From the NCBI GenBank assembly GCA_036562635.1, contig DATCJU010000150.1, positions 1-42,094 of the forward strand: a stretch of DNA of 42,094 nucleotides, in the 5' to 3' direction. This document shows, one piece after another, positions 1 to 7,324 of this stretch. Under the pieces are notes generated by a model. That model worked only from the letters and a program-made list of their open reading frames with translations, had not been told where the DNA came from and ran no database searches. The stretch's first letter is position 1, and each line of letters opens with the position of its first letter. The position numbers and the translations under genes were made by a program. Source of the stretch: DATCJU01 sp036562635. GTDB taxonomy: Bacteria > Actinomycetota > Actinomycetes > Mycobacteriales > Pseudonocardiaceae.

Positions 1-211
1 GGCCCCGCAGCTTCTTCGGATTGGTCACCGGCGGCGCCAACCGCTCCTGCGACGACGTCGAGGAAGCGGAAGCCCGGGTCGTCGTGGCACCAGCGGTGCC
101 AGGAGAACCCCCCGGCTCCGGGGTACCGCCGACACTCGACGTCCCACACCCGGCCGCCAGCAGTGCGATGACCACACCCGCAGCCGCCATGCCACAACGA
201 GCCGCCCGCAT
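1..211 (-). CDS. DUF3558-type lipoprotein, partial (3' end outside window)
   Basis: The reverse strand reads from ATG at 211 to the left edge with no stop, giving about 70 residues. It begins with a short charged N-terminus, then a hydrophobic stretch ending in the lipobox L-A-A-G-C, so it should be a lipidated surface protein. A Ser/Thr/Gly-rich linker follows, and then a segment of the form R-L-A-P-P-V-T-N-P, which resembles the start of the DUF3558 domain. An in-frame GTG at 217 overlaps the upstream stop codon (GTGA), so translation is probably coupled to the preceding gene whichever start is used. DUF3558 lipoproteins often sit next to EspG-like genes in Pseudonocardiaceae, as here. Their function is unknown. 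Confidence 0.7.
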   Translation of the reverse strand, partial: MRAARCGMAAAGVVIALLAAGCGTSSVGGTPEPGGSPGTAGATTTRASASSTSSQERLAPPVTNPKKLRG

Positions 212-213
212 GT

Positions 214-669
214 TCACGCCATCCTCATCTGGTTCGCGTCGGTCTCCTGGTAGGTGCCGATCGCCTGGTCGATCTGGTCGATCACCGACTGCAGCGCCTC
301 GATCGCCCGGGTAATGGCCATCAGCAGCGAGCCGTCGTCCGCGACCGCCTTCTCCCCCAGCTTCCGCACCGCCTCCGCACTGGCCGGATCCCCACCGGGC
401 GGATCGATGTACGCCAGTCGAAAAGCCGTCCTCTGCGCCAGCAGGAGCTCCTGGATGGCTTCCTCGAACTTCACCTTGAGGCGCGGGGCGTCCTCGGTAC
501 GGATACGGAAGGTCGCGGTGGGCGCAGCGGCCTGCGCCCCCCGGGCGGCCACGTCCCGGGCCGCCTGCACCACCGTGCTCACGGCGCCGCTGACAGCCCC
601 GTATCCCGGCGCCACCGGCGCGACGAGATCCAGCCACTCGCCGGCCGCAATACTCTTCGCTTCGGCCAT
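214..669 (-). CDS. Hypothetical protein in EspG/DUF3558 cluster
   Basis: A 151-residue protein starting at ATG 669, with the ribosome binding site GGGGAGG just upstream. The longer open frame continues to 891 but that extension has no matching binding site. It has no signal peptide or membrane segment. The N-terminal third is Ala/Val/Gly-rich. From about residue 55 it is helical and charged, with a likely coiled-coil end (Q-S-V-I-D-Q-I-D-Q-A), which suggests an alpha-helical hairpin comparable to ESX/WXG100-related proteins, although no W-x-G motif is seen. It lies between the EspG-like gene (118 bp upstream) and the DUF3558 lipoprotein (GTGA overlap), so it is probably co-transcribed with both. 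No specific function can be assigned. Confidence 0.75.
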   Translation of the reverse strand: MAEAKSIAAGEWLDLVAPVAPGYGAVSGAVSTVVQAARDVAARGAQAAAPTATFRIRTEDAPRLKVKFEEAIQELLLAQRTAFRLAYIDPPGGDPASAEAVRKLGEKAVADDGSLLMAITRAIEALQSVIDQIDQAIGTYQETDANQMRMA

Positions 670-787
670 CGGTCCTCCCCTGCCGGCTGTCCGGCCCAGT
701 GTCGCGGTTAGTGGTTCCGCACGGGTGCGGTTCGGCGAATTCGGTCCGTCGCCCGTCCGTTCGTCTCCGGTGTCACAGGTCCGACGC

Positions 788-1579
788 TCAGACCGACTGC
801 AGCAGTTCCCGTACCAGCTCGACGATTCGCTGCCGCGAAACCGGGGCGACGGTGATCCAGCCCCCGCGCTCGTACATCGCGTAGCGCCCACGATGGGTGT
901 CGGTCAGGGCGACCACCCACGGCGCCCGGGTCCGCTTGCCCCAGCGGTCCCGCACCGCGGCCCCGATCTGCCCGGCGGCCAACCGCTCACCGCCCACCAT
1001 GTCGACGAGCAGTCGCGCATCCCCCGGGCGCACCCCCTCGTCCATCAGCGCCGCCTCGAACTCGGCGTCGTCCCCGTCCGAGTGGCGCAGCGCCTTCTCC
1101 ACCGCGGTGGACGGCATGCTCACCGCGCTCCCGGGGCCGGGCGGGGTGTCCGGCAGCAGGCCCACCAGTGCATCGACGAACGCGGTGTCCCGCACCACGT
1201 CCAGGTAGATCGGTCCGCCGGGTCCCCCGTTCCCGTGGGGATCGCCCTGGGTGTTGTCCAACATCGCCACCACACCCAGATCACCGCGCCGGACGGCCAT
1301 GGCCCGGACCTCCTGCCCGATGCCGGGCGCCCAACGCAGGTCGACCTCGGCCGCGGGCGTCGCCAGCGTCTGCAGGGCGTCCTCCAGGTCCGGGTGCACC
1401 GAACCGTCGGTGAAGACCAGCCCGCGGGCGGCGAGGGCCTGCCAGGCCTGCTGGTCGATGAACCTGGCCTCGTCGACGGTGAACCCCTGCTCCCGGGTGT
1501 TCAGGATCAGCGGGCGAGCACCGAGTTCGAGTCGTCGCCACAGGACGTTGAACTCGGCCTGTTCCAACACGATCGGCAC
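788..1579 (-). CDS. ESX secretion-associated EspG family protein
   Basis: 263 residues, GTG start at 1579 with GAGGGG at a good distance upstream. The sequence pattern (an aromatic/acidic start with F-N-V-L-W, then a long mixed alpha/beta body ending in Q-R-I-V-E-L-V-R-E-L-L) fits the EspG family. EspG proteins are cytosolic chaperones that bind PE/PPE-type substrates of type VII secretion. There is no signal peptide. It leads a probable three-gene unit with the 151-aa protein and the DUF3558 lipoprotein. No ESX core genes (EccC, EccD, MycP, EsxA/B) are in the window, so this may be an orphan set. The family call comes from memory of the pattern, not from a search. Confidence 0.75.
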   Translation of the reverse strand: MPIVLEQAEFNVLWRRLELGARPLILNTREQGFTVDEARFIDQQAWQALAARGLVFTDGSVHPDLEDALQTLATPAAEVDLRWAPGIGQEVRAMAVRRGDLGVVAMLDNTQGDPHGNGGPGGPIYLDVVRDTAFVDALVGLLPDTPPGPGSAVSMPSTAVEKALRHSDGDDAEFEAALMDEGVRPGDARLLVDMVGGERLAAGQIGAAVRDRWGKRTRAPWVVALTDTHRGRYAMYERGGWITVAPVSRQRIVELVRELLQSV

Positions 1580-1624
1580 GGCGTCCCCTCACAAGCCGGC
1601 ATGGTCGGACGGGTTCCCGATGAT

Positions 1625-1652
1625 GCCGTACCGGGTGTGTGGGACAGGTCAA
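1625..1652 (-). promoter_or_regulatory. Candidate promoter of the EspG gene set
   Basis: On the minus strand TTGACC (1652-1647) is separated by 16 nt from TACGGC (1630-1625). Transcription would begin near 1618, about 40 nt before the EspG-like start. The -35 box is strong; the -10 box lacks the final T. Confidence 0.4.
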
Positions 1653-1783
1653 CGGGTTGCGCCACCCGAGCTACGGTGCGTCACAAGATCCAGCCCGGAC
1701 CGGGTGAGATCGGCCGTCCTCGGGCTCACCTCACCGAGCCTGGTGTTCTCTCCGTGTCCATCGACCCGGGCGAAGAGACGACG

Positions 1784-2623
1784 TCACTCCTCCGGGTCGG
1801 CCCATTCGGTGACCGTGAGCTCGTCCCCGACCGCGACCGGCCCGGGACGCAGCACCGCGAAGTTCATCCCGAACATGACCTGGCCGTCGTCCGGATCACG
1901 CCGGTAGGTGGCCAGGGTACGGATCGGCTCCGGGCCGGCCCGCCGACCGGTCTCCTGGTCGACCAGCGGCACCGAGCAGCGCTTGCACCGCTTGATCCCG
2001 GCGATCTCCACCCCACCGGGGGCGATGGTCACCCGCCGCGCCCGGTCCTCGGCGTGCGGCTCGTCCCATCCGGCGACCACCAGGTTCGGCCGGAACCGGC
2101 TCATCGCCACCGGCTCCCCACCGGACTCGAGGATGCGTGCGTTCAGCGTGTCCAGCGAGGCCTGGGACGCCACCAGCAGTGCGTAGCCGTCGGCGAACCC
2201 GACCCGGCCGGGCGCCCAGCCGCCGCTGGTCCTGGGGTGGTCCGGCGGCACCCGCACCAGCCGGCAGGACTCACCGAGCAGCTCGGAGAACCACTCGGCG
2301 GCCTCGTCGCCCTGGTCGACCCCGTCCCCGGTGTAGGCCCACACCGACACCGGGCGGCGCGGCCCGTCCGGCACGACCTCCGTCTTCAGCTCGTCCATCC
2401 CGGGGGCACGCAGCACCAGTCGGGTGCCCCCGTCGAGGACCTCGGGCCGTACCGCGGCCATCACCGGCAGCTCCCGCTGACTGCGGAACCGCCCGTCCTC
2501 GGCCCGCACCACCATGAACTCGCGGTCCCCCGCGAGCCCCCGGTCGGTGATCTCGGCGCGGGACAGCGTCAACCCCGCGCAGCCCTTGATCGGATAGACG
2601 ACCAGTGCGTGCACGTGGGCCAT
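1784..2623 (-). CDS. MOSC domain-containing protein
   Basis: 279 residues, ATG at 2623 preceded by GAGGAG. The N-terminal ~100 residues (Y-P-I-K-G-C near residue 10, then G-L-A-G-D-R-E-F) match the MOSC N-terminal beta-barrel. The second half carries the MOSC core, with R-F-R-P-N-L-V-V and the cysteine-bearing segment K-R-C-K-R-C-S-V-P-L-V-D followed by E-T-G. MOSC proteins bind molybdenum cofactor or transfer sulfur; relatives such as mARC and YcbX reduce N-hydroxylated compounds with an electron donor. Length is typical of bacterial YcbX/YiiM-like proteins without a fused ferredoxin. It stands alone, downstream of purB with its own promoter candidate. The substrate is unknown. Confidence 0.88.
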   Translation of the reverse strand: MAHVHALVVYPIKGCAGLTLSRAEITDRGLAGDREFMVVRAEDGRFRSQRELPVMAAVRPEVLDGGTRLVLRAPGMDELKTEVVPDGPRRPVSVWAYTGDGVDQGDEAAEWFSELLGESCRLVRVPPDHPRTSGGWAPGRVGFADGYALLVASQASLDTLNARILESGGEPVAMSRFRPNLVVAGWDEPHAEDRARRVTIAPGGVEIAGIKRCKRCSVPLVDQETGRRAGPEPIRTLATYRRDPDDGQVMFGMNFAVLRPGPVAVGDELTVTEWADPEE

Positions 2624-2658
2624 CGGCTGCTCCTCACCACGCCGGGATCTCCGGCCGG

Positions 2659-2699
2659 AGGCTATCAGCGGACTTCCGAAGTTCGGAGCGGTTAACCGC
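2659..2699 (-). promoter_or_regulatory. MOSC gene promoter with two adjacent palindromes
   Basis: On the minus strand TAGCCT (2664-2659) is a plausible -10 box. Upstream lie two perfect inverted repeats: TCCGAA-G-TTCGGA (2675-2687), at the -35 position, and GCGGTTAACCGC (2688-2699), touching the end of purB. They could be operator sites, or the second could form part of a weak purB terminator. Confidence 0.4.
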
Positions 2700-2704
2700 G
2701 TCCG

Positions 2705-4138
2705 TCACAGGATGGGCTCGGGGGCGTAGGCCGCCGCCTCCGGATAGCGGGCCACGATCTCCTCCACCCGCCGGACGACCGCGGCGACCTGCGCAGACGC
2801 GGCACCGGTGAACGGCAGCCGGTCGGCCAGCAGCGCCTCCAGGGCCGCCCGGTCCAGCGGGATCCGCTCGTCGGCGGCCAGCCGGTCCAGCAGCTCGTTG
2901 CGCTCGGTGCCCTGCTCCCGCATGGCCAACGCGGACGCCACCGCGTGCTCCTTGATCACCTCGTGGGCGGTCTCCCGACCCACCCCGGCCCGCACCGCGG
3001 CCATCAGCACCTTGGTGGTGGCCAGGAACGGCAGGTACCGTTCCAGCTCCCGGTTGATCACGGCGGGGAACGCGCCGAACTCGTCCAGCACGGTCAGGAA
3101 CGTCTCGACCAGCCCGTCGAAGGCGAAGAACGCGTCCGGCAGCGCCACCCGGCGCACCACGGAGCAGGACACGTCGCCCTCGTTCCACTGGTCACCGGCC
3201 AGTTCGCCGACCATGGAGGCGTAGCCGCGGAGCACCACGGCCAACCCGTTGACCCGCTCGCAGGACCGGGTGTTCATCTTGTGCGGCATGGCCGAGGAGC
3301 CGACCTGGCCCGGCTTGAACCCTTCGGTGACCAGCTCGTGCCCGGCCATCAGCCGGATCGTGGTGGCCAGCGAGGACGGTGCGGCGGCCAGCTGCACCAG
3401 GGTGGTGATCACCTCGAAGTCCAGCGAGCGCGGGTAGACCTGGCCGACACTGGTCAGCACCCGCTCGAAACCCAGGTGCGCGGCGACCCGCCGCTCCAGT
3501 TCGGCCAGCTTGTCCGCGTCCCCGCCCAGCAGGTCCAGCATGTCCTGGGCGGTGCCCACCGGGCCCTTGATGCCGCGCAGCGGGTAGCGCTTCAGCAGTT
3601 CCTCCAGCCGCTCGAACGCGACCAGCAGTTCGTCGGCGGCGGTGGCGAACCGCTTGCCCAGGGTGGTGGCCTGGGCGGCGACGTTGTGCGAGCGCCCGGC
3701 CATCACCAGTTCGGCGTGCTCGGCGGCCAGCCGGGCCAACCGGGCCAGCAGGGCCACCACGCGGTCCCGGACGTGTTCCAGGCTGCGCCGCACCTGGAGC
3801 TGCTCGACGTTCTCGGTGAGGTCGCGGGAGGTCATGCCCTTGTGCACGTGCTCGTGGCCCGCCAGGGCGTTGAACTCCTCGATCCTGGCCTTCACGTCGT
3901 GTCGGGTGACCCGCTCCCGCTCGGCGATGGAGGCCAGGTCCACCTGGTCGATCACCCGCTCGTAGGCGGCAAGGGCCTCCTCGGGGACGTCGACACCGAG
4001 ATCGGCCTGGGCGCGCAGCACGGCCAGCCACAGCTGCCGCTCCAGCACCACCTTGTGTTCCGGTGACCACAGCCGGGCCAGTTCGGTGGACGCGTAACGG
4101 GCAGCCAGCACGTCGGGGATGCGGGGCTTCGAGCTCAC
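2705..4138 (-). CDS. purB: Adenylosuccinate lyase
   Basis: 477 residues, full length. It carries the fumarase/aspartase superfamily signature G-S-S-A-M-P-H-K-M-N at residues 280-289, including the flexible catalytic loop serines, and the conserved segments T-S-R-D-L-T-E-N (103-110) and G-R-S-H-N-V (148-153). The enzyme acts twice in purine synthesis, cleaving SAICAR to AICAR and adenylosuccinate to AMP, each time releasing fumarate. It is cytosolic. The start is GTG at 4138 with no ribosome binding site; instead TAGGCT lies six bases upstream, suggesting a leaderless message. The 20-bp gap from the TetR gene leaves little room for a terminator. purA and purD are also in this window but in separate units. 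Confidence 0.97.
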   Translation of the reverse strand: MSSKPRIPDVLAARYASTELARLWSPEHKVVLERQLWLAVLRAQADLGVDVPEEALAAYERVIDQVDLASIAERERVTRHDVKARIEEFNALAGHEHVHKGMTSRDLTENVEQLQVRRSLEHVRDRVVALLARLARLAAEHAELVMAGRSHNVAAQATTLGKRFATAADELLVAFERLEELLKRYPLRGIKGPVGTAQDMLDLLGGDADKLAELERRVAAHLGFERVLTSVGQVYPRSLDFEVITTLVQLAAAPSSLATTIRLMAGHELVTEGFKPGQVGSSAMPHKMNTRSCERVNGLAVVLRGYASMVGELAGDQWNEGDVSCSVVRRVALPDAFFAFDGLVETFLTVLDEFGAFPAVINRELERYLPFLATTKVLMAAVRAGVGRETAHEVIKEHAVASALAMREQGTERNELLDRLAADERIPLDRAALEALLADRLPFTGAASAQVAAVVRRVEEIVARYPEAAAYAPEPIL

Positions 4139-4144
4139 CCGCTC

Positions 4145-4150
4145 AGCCTA
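4145..4150 (-). promoter_or_regulatory. -10 box of purB (leaderless start)
   Basis: TAGGCT on the minus strand, then GAGCGG, then the GTG start at 4138. The six-base gap puts the expected transcription start on or next to the initiation codon. No clear -35 hexamer is seen. Confidence 0.5.
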
Positions 4151-4157
4151 ACGGGCG

Positions 4158-4808
4158 TCATCCGCCCAGCTCAGTGGCGCCGTCGGGGACCTGTCGCGCC
4201 AGTTCGGCCCACAACACCCCGCGGGCCGCGCCGCGCGGATCGGGGTCGACCTCGACGAGGGCGTTGACCACGGTGCCGTCCACCAGGGCGACGATCCGCC
4301 GGATCTGCTCGTCGTCCAGGTCCAGTCCGGCGCGGGCCAGGATCTGCTGGATCAGCGCGTAGAGCTGCAGGCCGAGTTCGCGGGACAGGGGGCGCAGGTG
4401 GGGGCGGCGTCCGGTGACGACCAGTCGCTCGTAGCGGGTGACCACGGCCTCGACGTCGCTGGACGTCCCCTCCCGTGGGGCGCCGAGCAGCAGGTCCAGG
4501 ACCAGCTCGGCCGCGACGCGGAGGGTGCACCGGCCGGGGGGCATCGCCTCCAACCGGGCCCGGGTGCGTTCCAGCTCGGTGCGCCCGTGGTGTTCCAGGG
4601 CCGCCGCGACCAGGTCGTCGAGGTCCCTGAAGTAGTAGGTGGTGGAGGCCAACGGCAGCCCGGCCCGCTCGGCGACCGCGCGGTGGCGGACCGCGTCGAA
4701 TCCCCCCTCGACGAGCAGTTGTGCGGCGGCCTCGACCAGGGCCTGCCGCCGTCGCTCGCCCTTGGGGGTGCTGGCCGATGCGTTCACCGGGCTGCTGGGG
4801 GGAACCAT
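4158..4808 (-). CDS. TetR/AcrR family transcriptional regulator
   Basis: 216 residues from ATG 4808. The open frame continues upstream into the preceding regulator gene, so this start is preferred although its binding site (GAGGAG) is about 15 nt away. Residues ~20-65 form a typical TetR DNA-binding domain: helix 1 R-R-Q-A-L-V-E-A-A, the turn G-F-D-A-V-R-H-R, the recognition helix region L-P-L-A-S-T-T-Y-Y-F, then D-L-D-D-L-V. The C-terminal ligand domain is not recognisable. It follows the SufR-like regulator by 22 bp on the same strand, so the two are probably one transcript. The target may be local (purB, folE or its own unit), but nothing in the sequence proves it. Confidence 0.88.
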   Translation of the reverse strand: MVPPSSPVNASASTPKGERRRQALVEAAAQLLVEGGFDAVRHRAVAERAGLPLASTTYYFRDLDDLVAAALEHHGRTELERTRARLEAMPPGRCTLRVAAELVLDLLLGAPREGTSSDVEAVVTRYERLVVTGRRPHLRPLSRELGLQLYALIQQILARAGLDLDDEQIRRIVALVDGTVVNALVEVDPDPRGAARGVLWAELARQVPDGATELGG

Positions 4809-4830
4809 GCGGGGATCGTGCCACTCCTCT

Positions 4831-5568
4831 TCAGGAGGGTGGGTGGTGACGAACCCGCACACAGCATCCGCCCGGGTGAGACGGGGTTTCGACGACCACC
4901 CCGCTGTCCCCGGTGGCCGCCGGGCCGACGGCATCGAACAGTCCGGCGCAGAACTCGCGGTTGATCGCGCACACCAGTTCCGGTTCCCGCTGGGCGAGCC
5001 GGTGGAACGGGCAGTTGGTCGGTTCCACCACGTCCGGGGCGGGCTGTCGGGGTTCGAAGCCGAGCCGCTCCAGCGCCCGGTACGCGCTGTTCAGAGGGTT
5101 GCGGCGTTCCCCGACCGTCCCCGTGGTCTCGGCGGCGAGCTGGGCCGCCACCTCCCGGCCCCGACGCCGGGCCGCGCGCAGGGCGTGTGCCCGTGGCCCG
5201 TCGTCCTCGTCGGCGGTGCCGGGGGCACGGGTCGCGGCCGCCAGTGCGTCCAGCAGGATCTCGCCGAGCAGGTCGTAGCGGCGTGCGGGGATGGTGACGG
5301 CGAAGGCGGTGTTGGCGGCCTGGTAGACCTTGGGCGGGCGTCCCCGACGCCGGTCCGAGGGCTGGTAGCCGGCGCGCAGCAGTCCGACGTCGACCAGCTC
5401 GTCGAGGTGGTACGCGGCCAGTTTGCGGGAGATGCCGGTGGCCTCGGCCGCCTCGTCCCGGGTGGTGGGGCGCTGCTGACGCCGCACGTAGTGGAACAGG
5501 TCGCGGCGCACCTTGTCGGCGATGGCGGCGATGGCCGTGACGGCTCGAACACCGTCGTGCTCGTGCAC
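4831..5568 (-). CDS. SufR-like winged-helix regulator with cysteine cluster
   Basis: 245 residues. The N-terminal ~80 residues are an ArsR/MarR-type winged helix (R-R-D-L-F-H-Y-V then T-R-D-E-A-A-E-A-T-G-I-S then A-A-Y-H-L-D-E-L) ending in a basic wing R-R-R-G-R-P-P-K. The C-terminal half has Cys186, Cys200, Cys207, Cys235 and Cys236 in the arrangement C-P-F-H ... V-C-A-I-N ... G-G-C-C, resembling COG2345/SufR-type regulators that hold an Fe-S cluster. Inference: a redox- or iron-sulfur-responsive repressor. The GTG start at 5568 has no ribosome binding site but a TAGTGT box six bases upstream. It is divergent from folE across a 193-bp region with inverted repeats, and its TetR neighbour lies 22 bp downstream. 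Confidence 0.82.
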   Translation of the reverse strand: MHEHDGVRAVTAIAAIADKVRRDLFHYVRRQQRPTTRDEAAEATGISRKLAAYHLDELVDVGLLRAGYQPSDRRRGRPPKVYQAANTAFAVTIPARRYDLLGEILLDALAAATRAPGTADEDDGPRAHALRAARRRGREVAAQLAAETTGTVGERRNPLNSAYRALERLGFEPRQPAPDVVEPTNCPFHRLAQREPELVCAINREFCAGLFDAVGPAATGDSGVVVETPSHPGGCCVRVRHHPPS

Positions 5569-5574
5569 GGGGCG

Positions 5575-5580
5575 ACACTA
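5575..5580 (-). promoter_or_regulatory. -10 box of SufR-like gene (leaderless start)
   Basis: TAGTGT on the minus strand, then CGCCCC, then GTG at 5568. The spacing fits transcription starting at the initiation codon. Confidence 0.5.
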
Positions 5581-5595
5581 CACCTGGACCGGGGT

Positions 5596-5692
5596 GGTGG
5601 AGGCCACCTTGGGTGGATCCGGGCGCACCGTGAGGCGCATGCTGCGACTGGACGGTCGTGTTCTTGACCCGACCCCGCTTTACGCCGAACAC
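5596..5692. promoter_or_regulatory. Divergent regulatory region between SufR-like gene and folE
   Basis: GGTGG-AGG-CCACC (5596-5608) is a perfect inverted repeat located where the -35 region of the leaderless regulator promoter would be, so it is a candidate autoregulatory operator. Closer to folE, GTGTTC (5658-5663) and GAACAC (5687-5692) form a spaced inverted repeat flanking TTGACC (5664-5669), a good -35 box. The matching -10 box is not clear. The stretch 5676-5707 is unusually AT-rich for this sequence. Confidence 0.4.
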
Positions 5693-5761
5693 TTTTGGTT
5701 AAATCACCGGCCGAGCCGGGGCGCCGTGGACTCGCGCCCGGAGAACGGAGTGGACAGCGTG

Positions 5762-6400
5762 ATGCCCAGCCCCGCCGACGACCACGCGACCGGCAGGCCG
5801 ACGGACGAGGGTGCCGTCCGGATCCGCATCGAACGCGACACCCCGGAGCCTGACCTGGTCAAGGCCACCGAGGCGGCACGGGACCTGCTGACCGCCCTGG
5901 GTCTGGACGTGACCCACCCGGTCCTGGCCGAGACACCCCGGCGGATGGCCAAGGCCTACGCCGAGCTGCTCAGCCCGCGCGAGTTCGACCTGACCACGTT
6001 CCCCAACGACGAAGGCTACGACGAGCTGGTGCTGGCCCGCCGGATTCCGTTCCACTCGGTGTGCGAGCACCACCTGCTCCCGTTCGTCGGGGTGGCGCAC
6101 GTGGGGTACCTGCCCGGCGAACGCATCCTCGGCCTGTCCAAGCTCGCCCGGGTGGTGGAGCTGTTCGCCCGGCGCCCCCAGGTGCAGGAGCGGATGACCA
6201 AGCAGATCGCCGACTGGCTGGACACGCACCTGCGCCCCAAGGGGGTCGGCGTGGTGCTGGAGGCCGAGCACATGTGCATGACGCTGCGCGGCGTGCAGGT
6301 GAGCGGCACGAGCACGGTCACCTCGTCCCTGCTGGGTGTGGTGCGCTCGGACCCCCGTACCCGTCAGGAGTTCCTCACCCTGGTCCGCCACGCCGGGTGA
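5762..6400 (+). CDS. folE: GTP cyclohydrolase I FolE
   Basis: 212 residues from ATG 5762. It converts GTP to 7,8-dihydroneopterin triphosphate, the first step of tetrahydrofolate synthesis. Seen directly: the zinc-binding and catalytic segment H-S-V-C-E-H-H-L-L-P-F, G-L-S-K-L-A-R-V-V, and near the C-terminus H-M-C-M-T-L-R-G-V, which supplies the third zinc ligand and the substrate arginine. In-frame GTG codons at 5750 and 5759 compete as starts; GTG 5750 has GGAG six bases upstream, ATG 5762 has GGAG eleven bases upstream. It is not in the usual ftsH-folE-folP cluster but alone, divergent from two regulators, so it may be an extra or regulated copy; the window cannot tell. Confidence 0.95.
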   Translation: MPSPADDHATGRPTDEGAVRIRIERDTPEPDLVKATEAARDLLTALGLDVTHPVLAETPRRMAKAYAELLSPREFDLTTFPNDEGYDELVLARRIPFHSVCEHHLLPFVGVAHVGYLPGERILGLSKLARVVELFARRPQVQERMTKQIADWLDTHLRPKGVGVVLEAEHMCMTLRGVQVSGTSTVTSSLLGVVRSDPRTRQEFLTLVRHAG

Positions 6401-6410
6401 CCCACCCCGC

Positions 6411-6462
6411 GGGACCGGCTCCGCCGTGGCACCGGCCCACCCCACCGGGGGCGGCCGGTCCC
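6411..6462. terminator. Possible two-way terminator after folE
   Basis: Nine-bp arms GGGACCGGC (6411-6419) and GCCGGTCCC (6454-6462) with a long 34-nt loop, between the convergent ends of folE and the membrane protein gene. There is no T run. Confidence 0.35.
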
Positions 6463-6467
6463 ACCCC

Positions 6468-7253
6468 TCAGAACCGCTCGGCCAGCCGCTGCGCCAGCTC
6501 GCCCACCCGGTCGGCGAACGGAGGCGTCGTCCCGGAGGTCGACTCGCTGGTCACGGTCAACAGCCGCCCGCTCGGCGTCACCGCGGCGAACCCGCGCGCC
6601 CCGTCCGGCCGGTTCACCTCACCCGCACCGGACGCACCGCTGCCCTCGGGGCCGAGCACCACCGTGATGTCCCCCGTCGCAGTCCCGTCCTGCACCGGCA
6701 CGCGCACCCCGCGCGCCCCGACCGGACACTCCACCCCCAGCGGGACCGGAGACCGGCCGGCAGCGGCCGGGAGCTCGCCCGCGAGGGCGTCGGCGAGCTC
6801 CCGGTCCGCCGGTCCGCACCCGTCCTGGGTGCTGCCGGTCCCGGGACCGGCCTCCCCGGAAGTCCCGCCCCCCTGCATAGGCGGGCCTCCCGGGAAGCTC
6901 GTCGCCGGAGCACCGCCGGACGGCTCACCGGCCGTCCCCGGGCCATCCGGCTGTTGGAACGGGGACACCGGGGCGACCCTCTCCTGTCTCCCGCCCGTCC
7001 CGAGGGGATCACCAGGACCGGTCTGCGGGCCGGCCACGGTGGAGCCGGAGGTGGACGATCCCAGCAGGTCCGTGAACATCGCGGCCCCGCCGAACAGCAC
7101 CGCCACCCCCATCGCGGAACCCACCAGCACCGCCGCACGCTGTCGCCGCGTCGCCCGGCGCGAGGCCTCGGTGACGTCCCGCACGTCGAAGGATGCGGGC
7201 GGCGCGTCGCACACCGCGTCACGGAACAACTCCGTGAGCCTGCGCTCGTCCAC
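6468..7253 (-). CDS. Single-pass membrane protein, putative anti-sigma partner
   Basis: 261 residues, GTG start at 7253 with AGGAGG nine bases upstream. The N-terminus is a short cytosolic part of about 40 residues, then basic R-R-A-T-R-R-Q-R, then one membrane segment near residues 41-63. The outer part begins with a Gly/Pro/Ser-rich linker to about residue 135 and ends in a compact domain with two Cys residues (D-G-C-G and V-E-C-P). It lies 71 bp downstream of a SigE-family sigma factor gene on the same strand. Sigma gene followed by single-pass membrane protein is the classic ECF/anti-sigma layout, but the zinc anti-sigma motif H-x3-C-x2-C is absent (one Cys, in D-A-V-C-D-A-P). The role as regulator of the sigma factor is inference. 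Confidence 0.72.
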   Translation of the reverse strand: MDERRLTELFRDAVCDAPPASFDVRDVTEASRRATRRQRAAVLVGSAMGVAVLFGGAAMFTDLLGSSTSGSTVAGPQTGPGDPLGTGGRQERVAPVSPFQQPDGPGTAGEPSGGAPATSFPGGPPMQGGGTSGEAGPGTGSTQDGCGPADRELADALAGELPAAAGRSPVPLGVECPVGARGVRVPVQDGTATGDITVVLGPEGSGASGAGEVNRPDGARGFAAVTPSGRLLTVTSESTSGTTPPFADRVGELAQRLAERF

Positions 7254-7324
7254 CTAAGCCCACCTCCTCGACCGTCCGTCCGGCCCGGTCTCCCGGACCC
7301 GTTCCCTGCGGTGCACGTCCCGGT

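Noticed and set aside
254..2695. 813-codon plus-strand frame opposite the EspG and MOSC genes
   Set aside because: Antisense shadow; the minus strand holds conserved families with proper ribosome binding sites.
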